From contig CM066302.1 in NCBI GenBank assembly GCA_033807695.1, forward strand, positions 3,100,001 through 3,164,000: DNA of 64,000 bases. The letters are read 5' to 3'. A program made the position numbers and the translations under genes. The DNA comes from Daedaleopsis sinensis. Lineage: Eukaryota > Basidiomycota > Agaricomycetes > Polyporales > Polyporaceae. A model generated the notes under the pieces. That model saw only the letters and a program-made list of their open reading frames with translations, ran no database searches and was not told where the DNA came from. Of the stretch, positions 55,617 to 64,000 are shown in pieces. Numbering within the stretch: the first letter of the stretch is position 1; the number at the start of each line of letters is the position of its first letter.

Positions 55617-56384
55617 TTGTTGCTCCTGAGACGCGCACGTTTGCTCACGAGTACGATCTCGGCCCTAGAGAGCAGTGGTTTCGGAGCTCGTCGCATGTAC
55701 ACGTTATCAGTCCCCTTCTCTCGCACGGACGGATGTTTGTGGTTGTGTACTTATGGAAAAACCTATGTGCCGATGTTATGGTAGTGCCGGATTGTAAGTC
55801 AGTTGGGATGCATTTCGTAACGTAGGCGTGGCTATCGGTTCATTAGTGCAACAGTATGTCTGAAAACCCTGAACGTTTGAAGCACCACATCACTCTGCGG
55901 AGCGGAATCAAGGTGGCTTCATTTGTTCCCCGTACCCGTGTGCGAGCACCTGGAAATACCAACCTCCTCCGTAATACAGGAGGCATGGCCCGCGGGGATC
56001 GACTAATGCGAAATGGTCGAGCCTACGCCTGGCGTCCTACTAGCGACGGAGAGTAAGAACAGTCATCACTACGCTGGCGGGTGAACGTGACGAAGGGCCC
56101 GCGTCACCGAGACTTCGACGCTTCGTGCTGCTCAAGCTTGGGGTTTCCTTGGGGTCGAAACAGGGGGTTGAGCAACCGCAGGACAGCGTGCGCGAAAAAG
56201 AAGCCGTTGACCGCTGCGCCAACTGGGCCAGTTAATCCTACCGACTTGTCCGCATGATGGCAACACATAATGAGCCATATCCGTTGATCCGTCACGTGAT
56301 GCCACGCGACTGAGCTGGCGAAAATTGGTGAATTCTTCGTCTCCGACTCCGAGTCGTTCTGAATCTCCTCATGATGATCCTCCC

Positions 56385-58315
56385 TTGACCACGGTCGACA
56401 GCTACTGAGAGCACGCAGGTTAGCCCGGCGTGAAGAAGCCTGGATTTCCGTCCAGGTGGACGCATGCAAAGCGCTGTGTCTCGTCCGTACTGTCTTCCCC
56501 CTGTCTTCCCTCTTTTTCTCGTTCGGCCACGGTGTTACTACCGTGGACGTGTTGCTCATCAAGACCCCTCGCGGCACATCCATCCTACCCTCCTCCTCCT
56601 CCATCTGGCCGAGCACAAGCCCACACGCTTCCACTCTCGTCCCCAGGCCTCACTATCGGTAGTGCGTCAAGATCTGGACGTCGTCTGTTCCACTTCAACC
56701 CATGAATCCATGGACAGGTATGTGACCACCATATGCACTCGCTCGTTCCTCACTATGCGCAATATGCGAAGTACAAAGACAATGCCCCGCGTCGCGATCT
56801 GATATTTCGCTCCTTGGGACTTTGGGCAGTAGCCCGTATCCTCGACGCTCGGTACAAGGCCACAATGGAGCGTGTAGGCAGTCTCCTCGACTCCCAATGT
56901 TGTAGAGGCTTCCAGTTGCACTCCCGTAAAGCTGTGAGCGCAGGTGAGTGCCTCTATCGCAACCGGACGTCAGCAAGGACGGGGACGAAACCAGTGCGTA
57001 GGACTCGGACGGGCTGCCTTGCGGACCCAACTCCTGTCGCATATGCAGTCGACCACCGATGAACATATTGCACCTACCGTCTCTGCAATGTCTAGTACTA
57101 CCGGCGAAGCTCAACACAATTCTTGTACCGCTCCACGATCGGCCGCACGATCTTTACCCATTCGGATCCGAAACCGCCGCCTCGCGTTTTCAAATGGAAG
57201 ATTTCTTGATGTCTCGCATGACCTGAAACTGGCCCGTTAGTTTGTCAAACACGAGGAGAAATGCTCACTCACAGTCTTTGCAAGGAGATCGCTCGAACTG
57301 GGCACCCAAGCGCAATCCGCCACTCACGTCAGGGAACATGACGTGAGTGTACGGCGCGTTAGCTGTCATGTCGTACAGCTCCAGCTGCACCAGGCGTTCC
57401 AGCAAGTGCGCCTTCGACGTCTGGATATATCCTACCAGCGCCGGTCGGCTGGAGCGACATCGGGTGCGCCACTCCCGCAGACGTCGGTAGACGTTGTTAG
57501 TCCTGCCCACCTTGAGGACCGCGAATTGGCGACGGCCGTGACGATCTAGTAGGTGAACAGTGAGTAACCGCCCGCAGTCGACGTTACCTGACTCACTTCG
57601 CGGCATAGATAGCTTGAGACAATATATGAAGCCAGTGTCCTCGCTTGGCGACAAGTCCCTCATCATCTCCATGCGTAGCAGCAACTGTGTTCGTCGGTCG
57701 AGGTAGGCCGGTACGTAGTCTGAAGCACTCGTATGGTTAGTAGTAAGGCTCGCCAGTGAGAATGTCAGTACGTGCCGGCGAAGGCTACGCGCTGGCCCGT
57801 CTTGAGCGAGAGGAAGTGTGTCGGTTTGAGGAGCTCGTCGAGATGTCGCTCGCAGAAGTGCGGCAGCCGCGAGCGTGTCGGATACGATAGTGTGTCGTGT
57901 GTGTCTACGGCGTGCAGGCAGCGTTTGTTTTGGGCCGTCCGCCCTGAACAGCGTGCAAAACGAGCTCGCTGTCTTCGCCGTGCTACCGGCAGAAGGCAGT
58001 GAGTAGAGAAATACACATGCTCATCCGAATGCGCGCGACTGTCGCGTGCGTGCAGATACGGTCGCGCGCATGCGGATGAGCATCTGTCGGTACACACCTT
58101 GTAGGGATCGTCGTCGCATGCGAGTGATACAGAGTAGAGATCAGGTGGAAGGCGTTGAAGATTGAGTGATATAGTACAAGTCGAGCGTGTATGGTCAGAA
58201 TCGTGCGAGTGAAAGTGGAGGTCCAGTGGAAAGTGCCAGTGGCAGAGTCGAGTTAACGATGATGGCGGTCAGGCGCGTCCGCCGCGTTGACATCCGCACA
58301 CAAGTTTATTCTCAT
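56385..58315 (-). repeat. T5orf172 module, copy B
   Basis: Reverse complement of copy A from 21,358 to 19,393, with a 35-bp deletion near 56,490 (loss of a GACTCGGAGACTCGGACTCG stretch) and a few substitutions. Left junction CCC/TTGACCACGG, right junction CTCAT/CATTTAAG. Confidence 0.9.
57098..58119 (-). CDS. T5orf172-domain protein, 249 aa, copy B
   Basis: Exons 58119-58098, 57982-57776, 57719-57597, 57545-57273 and 57222-57098, mirroring copy A at every splice site including the GC donor. By eye the protein differs from copy A at one position in exon 2 (LLEPTHF becomes LLKPTHF). Domains are as for 19,589-20,610. Two intact copies facing each other across 36 kb are unusual for a fungal Mug113-like gene. 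Confidence 0.8.
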
Positions 58316-58619
58316 CATTTAAGAAGACGTCTCATCGATTACCATGTCTGTCGCCGTCGCAGCTGCCACTGAACCCATAGGCGTGTGCCGACACACGCTG
58401 GACGAACACTGGACGCCGCCAGGTGCTCTCTTGCGTCTAAGTGTCAGGGGACCAGGCGGCGCGCATGATGTGGCTGGCCGACGAGTGAACTCGAGCCCGC
58501 TCGCACATCGAGAAAGGAGCGCCGTGAAGCTGTGGGCCGCTGACTGGGTCTGTGGCGACGGCGGGACAGTGCTGTTCGAGGCCTTGCGCCCGGCCGACGA
58601 CGCGCTGTAAAGCTGCGGG

Positions 58620-61600
58620 GTGACGAGTGTGTTCAAGGAGATGGCGGACAGCGGCGGCTCGCACAGCGGCGAGCGCGCTTCGTGCCTGGCTGCCTGCCCA
58701 TCCCGGACGCGACCCGTCGTAGCGGGACACGCTGCGTAGTGCGACACATCGGCTGCGCGCTATGGAGAGAGGAGCAGCGGGGCGGCGAGTATGCGCAGGA
58801 GAGGGGGCGCGACAAACAGCACGCGGCTGCGCGCGTCGAGAGTCGGGATTGCGACTGGGCTTGGTGACCACAAGGCGGCGAATCCTTGTGCCTCAACTGT
58901 GCCCTGGTGGCGGGGGAGATGCAACCGCAGGGCCACGGGGCCGCTCGCATGGCGTGTTGGACACGGCGGGCGTGCGCGTCGAAGTGCCAGGGGTGTTGTG
59001 CGCAGTTCGAGGCGCAACGCTGGGGCGACGGGGGTGGCTCGCAGGGTGCGTCGTGTGCGCGATGGTCGTGGTAGGCGTGTCAGGGCCGGTGTGCGCGTCG
59101 AGGTGCGGGGCGTTTGCGAGCCGTGGGGGTAGTAGAGGCGCGATTGCCACGGCGGGGCGAACAGGCGGCTCGCAGTGCATGGCGAGCTGCGGGGCCGCTT
59201 GTGCGACGTCCTAGCGGAGGCGTCACGCCTTCTCGCAGTGCGCGTCGAGCGCGGGGGCGGAGGCGAGGGGGCGGCCGGCCGGTGCGGCGGCTCGAAGTCA
59301 AGCCGCCGCCGCCGCGCGACAGGGCGGGTCGCAGTGCACGGTGACCGGCGGGGCGTCCAGTGCGCCACGGTCGTGGTCGAGGCGCAATGGCTGATGGACA
59401 GGGCGGCTCGCAGTGTGTGTCGACCTGCGGTGCGCCCTGTGCGCAATGGTCGTGGGTCGAGGTACACGGATCACGGCGGAGGTGCGAGTCGAGGTGAGGG
59501 GCGCCATGCGCGTCGTGGTAGTTGCCAAGGCGCAACGGCGGGGCGACGGGCGGGCTCGCAGTGCAAGGCGAACCTGTGCGTGACGCAGGTAATCGGGGTA
59601 GACCCGCTCCGCCTTCTCGCACTGCGCGTGGAGAGACGGGGCGGCGTATGCGCCCGGAGCAGCGGTGGGCGACGGGGCGGCCCGCAGTGCATGGAGAGCT
59701 GCGGGGCGCCCTGCGCGCCGTGGTGGTGGTGCCGCCTCTCGCCTTATCGCACTCCGCGTCTCGACGCGGGGCGGCGTGTGCGCCGGAGCCGCGGCGGGAC
59801 GGGTTGCGCGTCGAGTCGCGGGGCGTCGTGTGCGCCCGGAGCAGCGGCGGGCAACGGGGCGGTCCGCAGTCCATGGCGAGCTGCGGGGCGCCCTGTACGC
59901 GGAGGTGGTCGTCGTCGTGGTAGTGCCGCCATCTGGACGCGCCCCGCCCCGCCTTCTCGCACTGCGCGTCGAGTGGCGGGGCGGCGTGTGCACCCGGAGC
60001 AGCGGCGGGGCCACGGGACAGCCCGCCGCAGTGTATGGCGAGCTGCAGGGCGCCCTCTGCGCGACGGTCGTGGTAGAGGCGTCACGGCAGAGCGTGTCGC
60101 TGTGCGTGTCGCCCGGGGGGACGCCCTGTGGGCGATGTTGTGGTCGACCCGTCACGGCCGGGTCGTGGTGGTGGTCGAGGAGCAACGGCGGAGCGAGCCG
60201 TGTGTGGGAGTCGGGAGACGGGGCGGGGCAAAGGTTGTGGTCGGTTGAGCCCAGGTGCAGGTCAAACGCACGCGAATGGCAACTGGCCAATGACGGACAC
60301 GTCGAAGCGCGACGCGTCCGGAGGCGGGCGTGTGGAGCTGCAGGCGGGCGTGTGCGTCGCTGTCGGAAAGCGCGCATTGCGGTGGCAGCACACAATGAGC
60401 GCCGATTGTCGCGGCAGCGGGGCCCTACGAGTAGAAGCCGGACGCGACGACGGTGTCTGCGGTGACGACGGCACAGTGGCGGCCCAGCGCGTCGACGCTA
60501 CGGCCGCGAATGCGCGTCGTGCCCGGTCGCGTACGACGTGTCGTTGAGGGTACGGGGTGACGAGTGCGTCCGTGTTGACGGCGGGACAGCGGCGGCTCGC
60601 AGACCGAGTGGACAGTCTAGCGCGAGTGCGCATCGAGCCCGACCGTGTGAGGTGCAGGCGAGGCGTCCCGTCGTGACGGGACGCCTCGCCTGCGCGCCAT
60701 CGCGGGTGGAGCAGCGGGTCGACGTGTGTGCGAAGGAGAGGGGTCGCGACAGACAGCGCAGGGGGCGCTGTGCGCATCGAGAGTCGGGACGCTACTCGGC
60801 TGGTGCGCAACGCGTCGAGGCCGGGCGTGTCAGCTGTGAACTGTGGCGAGTGCAGCTGCGGGGGGAGCTCTGCGCCACGGCGGTGGTGGAGATGCAACGG
60901 CGGGGTGACACGCTGGCTCGTATGTCGCGATGAGCTGGGGGCGGTGAGTGCGTCACCGTCGCGGTCGAGGGGCAGCGGTCGGATGACACGCTGGCTCGCA
61001 GGTTGCGACGAGCTGGGGGCGGCCAGTGCGGCACGGTCGTGGTCGAGGTGCAGCTGTCGGGCGACAAGTCGGTTCGCCGTTCGCGTCGAGCAGCGGGACG
61101 GCCTGTGCGCCGTGGTCGTGGTCGAGACGAAATGGCGGGGCGGTCGCTAGTGCGCGTCAGGTGTCGGGCGCGTCGAGCGTGGGCGCATTGTTGTCGTGGT
61201 TGAGAAGGCGCAATGGCGGGCCGACGGGGCGGCGCGCAGTGCGTATTGAGGTACTGGGGGCCGTATGTGCCGTGGCCGTTGTCGAGGAACTGCGGGGCGC
61301 CCTGTGTGCCATGGTGGTGCTCGGGGTAGAGGGGCAGCGCCCGGGCGGCTCACAGCGCGCGTTGCACGTCGTGCGCGCGCGCGACCGGTGTCCGGGCCGG
61401 ACGCGCGACGTCGAAGGGGGACGCGGAATATGCGCCCTCTGGCGAGCGCGAGAGCAGCCGCCATGCGACATACGCGTCGCCGGTGGTGCGCGAGTACAGC
61501 GACGTGGGACTGTCCGCGTCGATAGTCAGGCCGCCCGACGCGTCGACGCGGGACGCGTCGGTCGCGCGCTATAACGCGTGCCCGCGGTGCCTATTTTTAG
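58620..61600. repeat. degenerate GC-rich minisatellite region
   Basis: Roughly 3 kb at very high GC, built from imperfect repeats of units such as GGGCGGCTCGCAGTGCATGG, GAGCTGCGGGGCGCCCTG and GCCTTCTCGCACTGCGCGTC, recurring at intervals of roughly 60 and 180-200 bp (clear examples near 59,165, 59,405, 59,680, 59,860 and 60,020). All frames are open for long distances and read as Arg/Ala/Gly/Pro-rich strings on every strand, which is what such composition produces. I do not regard any of them as a gene. Confidence 0.7.
60654..60693. repeat. near-perfect 40-bp palindrome inside the GC-rich region
   Basis: Arms GCAGGCGAGGCGTCCCGTC (60,654-60,672) and its exact complement (60,675-60,693) with a 2-nt spacer. 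Confidence 0.85.
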
Positions 61601-61728
61601 GCGCAGCGAGCTCACCTTCCACAACGACTCACCGGATCCCTAGGTCGCCATGCCTGTGGCTGTTAGCGCGAAATTCTTTTGGGTAAGCACAGCTAACAGA
61701 TAGATGTCAGTGTGCTAACAAGGAGGGG

Positions 61729-62179
61729 ACGCACCGGCGAAGATCTGGGCCAGCATATTCAAAATTGGGCCGGCAGCTAGGCAAAAGGTCAGATGGACAG
61801 ACTTTGTGAAGGTGCGTAGTAAATCTGCCTTACCAGCCTGGTTCTGACAGCGGCGGCGTCAGGCGATGGGCGACTTGGGCTTTGCATACGAAGAAGTCGG
61901 CGGCACGGTCACTCATTTCACGCCGACGAACGCGGCGGTGGCGACCAAACCGTTCTGCAAACACAGGGTGAGCATGGCAACTGTATATGCTAATGCTGAA
62001 AGCTAATCTCACCTGCATACCTAGCCGGGGGATGGCGTACTGTTTGCTCGCGATCAGGATAAGTAAGTAAAACATAGTGTACCATATAGCGTACGTTCTT
62101 ACAACCCTAATACAGCTTGAGGGACGCGTTGCGCGACGATTACGATTGGGTGAAAGAAGATTTTGTGTTGAAGTCGTGA
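61729..62179 (+). CDS. 3' part of a conserved basidiomycete protein
   Basis: Exons ~61729-61811, 61863-61967, 62025-62062 and 62116-62179 join in frame: APAKIWASIFKIGPAARQKV, RWTDFVKAMGDLGFAYEEVG, GTVTHFTPTN, PGDGVLFARDQ, then LRDALRDDYDWVKEDFVLKS and a stop. The DFVKAMxxLGF ... HFTPTN pattern is one I know from the C-termini of many basidiomycete proteins sometimes labelled ipa protein; it faintly recalls the HicA fold but that is only an impression. The 5' part is missing or lost in the GC-rich repeat; a candidate first exon (MPVAVSAKFFW at 61,650) does not join in phase. Confidence 0.5.
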
Positions 62180-62569
62180 GCGCGCAAGCGAAGAACAGTG
62201 AAAAGAAGGCGTCGATTTTGCCAAAACAATGTATTCTTGGGCCATATACGGTACACTACGTACAGTATGTTTAGAGGTGCTATATTGTATGACGTCATAA
62301 GCTACTTTGACCGATTAGCGCTCATTCCCGTCCGTGTCTGTCTCTGTTTTCCCCCTTGCAGGCAACTCATCCATCCTCGCTCGCCTCGGTAACTCAACGC
62401 CATCGGACGCGACCGGGAAAGAGCCGAATGGGCTAGGCCTTTGCGCTGATGCCGCATCACCCGTCCTGACACCAACCCACCGCCGGCACCGTGCTGGTCT
62501 CATCGCTCCCGCCCTCGGCGCCGTTCTCCACTGAAGGTGAGCCAATCGCTCACCTGCGTTCCATCATAT

Positions 62570-62621
62570 CGAGGGTGTAACATCGATTCTGGCTGGAGAG
62601 CCGGAGGATGTTACACCCTCG
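62570..62621. repeat. strong stem-loop
   Basis: Perfect 15-bp arms CGAGGGTGTAACATC (62,570-62,584) and complement (62,607-62,621). The 22-nt loop holds an inner GGCT/AGCC stem, so the whole 52 nt can fold as a near-continuous hairpin. No gene is supported in 62,180-63,197. Confidence 0.75.
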
Positions 62622-63197
62622 GTGTATATGGCTCTGGGCCGGATTTGAGGCGTCTATACATACTAACCGACGAAGTTAAGGTTGGGCTACCACCATGTCG
62701 GTTCACGTTGCTACCCAGAGACATCGCTCAATATTTATCCATACTCAACGCCTCGGTCTCTCTCTATCTTCGACAATACTAGTCTGTGTCTATCTCTTTA
62801 CTTGACGTCGCTAGGTATCGCAAGCCCTGAATTGGACCATATACTCAGACTGACCGACCACGAGGTTGCATTTAAGTGCTTACCTGCGTTCCTGGCTGCT
62901 GTTTAGATCGATACCAGAATTGATGGTATGTACCCGACACTCCGCGCGCTCCGCCTCGTACTCATTGGATTCTCCCCGATTTTCCCGCTCAGTACATATG
63001 GTGCGCAGGGAAACCGAGCTCTCTTTCCTCCCTTTTCCCCTTTCCTGCTTTCCTCATTCGACGCCCCAAACCTCGCTCATCCACTGCAGGTGCACACTCG
63101 CCGAAGACCATACCCAGGGCCTGCGGCAAGCCCAGGCGTGCGCTCGCGCTCAAAATATACCGGGCGTTCGTCCATGTCTGCTTTCGGCCCCTAGTCC

Positions 63198-63680
63198 ATG
63201 TCGAACTTGCCTGAGCTTCTCGAGGATGCAATTTCGAGACTGCAACTCTTGAATTTGACCAAGGTGCGACGACTTTCACTCTCGCTTCCTAGTCTGAGCG
63301 TGCCGGGATCTGACGCCACATCCGTAAGGGCGGAGGGTACGTGTCCCATAGATTCGGTTTCGCAGGTCGCTGAATCGACTTTGGCATATCTCAGTGGCCT
63401 CCTTGACATTCCTCGTGAGTTTTCATTTTGATTCTATTCTACTTGGGCGACACACAGGAAGCGTCGCGATGCCTCGACTCTCTCAAGTACATCTCGCGTG
63501 CTTAGTCGGGTGCATGTCGATGCGCTCCAAAGGGTCATGCCTTACTGCAAACATACGCCAAGCCTTCGTCTTTGGAATCAGCACTCTGACAAACCCATGC
63601 TTTTGCTATAGGTAGCAGAGACGCTATCGACCTTAGATGACGAGGTACTACAGAAGCAACACTATCCTATGCCGTCCTAG
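63198..63680 (+). CDS. small hypothetical protein, 104 aa
   Basis: Exons 63198-63414, 63458-63486 and 63612-63680 join in phase and end at TAG. The product starts MSNLPELLEDAISRLQLLNL and is largely helical, with a closing VAETLSTLDDEVLQKQHYP. The second intron (125 bp) is long for this genome, so an additional exon may be hidden there. No family recognised. The remaining bases to 64,000 show no clear gene. Confidence 0.4.
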
Positions 63681-64000
63681 TGCTCATAGTATGTCGACGC
63701 GCAGATCAACTTGATATGGCCTTCACGACTCAGCTTCATGAAAATTATATTCCTTTTCAATCGTTACTCTCCATTCGTTGATTGTATACTTGGTCAGTTC
63801 GGTGAGTCTCTCCTCATTTGAAATGGATTGGTGGGCAGCAATCCTGATCGCTTTCACAGTGATGTTAGTCACTCACTCTCCAGAGGTAAGCCTTGAGTCA
63901 AGTACCCATAGCTGCCTTGGAAGGGCCTGACGAGAATGGACAGCAATGTCGTTGGCAATGGACTGTATTAAATGGTGAGTCGGCTCCGCAGCTTCACGAT

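Larger units (their letters stand above)
53402..55746 (-). repeat. large inverted repeat, right arm
   Basis: Reverse-complement partner of 45,785-48,103. It carries a 50-bp insertion at 53,423-53,472 flanked by GTCGCTAC on both sides (53,415-53,422 and 53,473-53,480), where the left arm has a single GTCGCTAC. Confidence 0.9.

Noticed and set aside
19310..58315. A single ~39-kb giant transposon bounded by T5orf172 copies A and B as terminal inverted repeats
   Set aside because: The inverted copies have different end points and no target-site duplication, and a third copy lies inside. Independent insertions or segmental inversion explain the layout as well.
58762..61574. Long open frames on both strands in the GC-rich region (up to ~365 codons)
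   Set aside because: All six frames are open, the translations are Arg/Ala/Gly/Pro strings that follow the repeat units, and there are no splice signals or motifs. Composition artefact.

Overview
The window is nuclear DNA of a basidiomycete fungus, most likely an agaricomycete (mushroom-forming class). The basis is many short phase-consistent introns of about 45-65 bp with GTRNGT donors and YAG acceptors, a basidiomycete-type F-box gene, a DUF6698-type gene and an intact Plavaka-type DNA transposase. No bacterial or organellar signal was seen. Family names rest on recognised motifs in hand-spliced translations; no database search was run.

Layout. Positions 1-10,550 look like ordinary gene-dense chromosome: an F-box gene (minus) and an Sds3/Dep1-like subunit of a histone-deacetylase complex (plus) share a short divergent promoter, followed by a 563-residue lineage-specific protein and a small protein-kinase-like gene. 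Positions 10,550-14,800 are gene-poor with degenerate duplications. A complete seven-exon DUF6698-family gene lies at 14,799-16,276. Positions 17,280-18,100 hold side-by-side broken fragments of two unrelated housekeeping genes, ureG and doa1/PLAA.

From about 19 to 58 kb the window is a mobile, rearranged compartment. A 2.1-kb segment carrying a T5orf172-domain (GIY-YIG superfamily) gene is present as two full-length intact genes in inverted orientation (19.3-21.5 kb and 56.4-58.3 kb), one internally deleted copy (49.9-50.8 kb) and one short scrap (45.2 kb). Next to the first copy lies a six-exon JmjC oxygenase-like gene, then an uncharacterised agaricomycete gene, then a ten-exon, 1,366-residue Plavaka transposase whose reading frame is complete. 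Further right are a two-exon 943-residue protein of a family I associate with agaricomycete repeats, an ankyrin-associated C-terminal fragment, a 316-residue hypothetical, a TA-flanked foldback MITE and a seven-exon zinc-ribbon protein. Positions 45.8-55.7 kb form a large inverted repeat: two nearly identical 2.3-kb arms, each with a four-exon 144-residue gene and a possible 57-codon gene, around a 5.3-kb core whose two end genes face inward.

Positions 58.6-61.6 kb are a very GC-rich degenerate minisatellite. The last 2.4 kb holds the 3' part of a small conserved basidiomycete gene and a small three-exon hypothetical.

The most unusual theme is the T5orf172 module. It is multicopy, has an internal-deletion derivative with a clean junction, keeps a 23-bp-arm hairpin in its first intron in every copy, and sits beside a JmjC gene whose upstream region is also duplicated, in inverted but collinear order, next to the deletion derivative.
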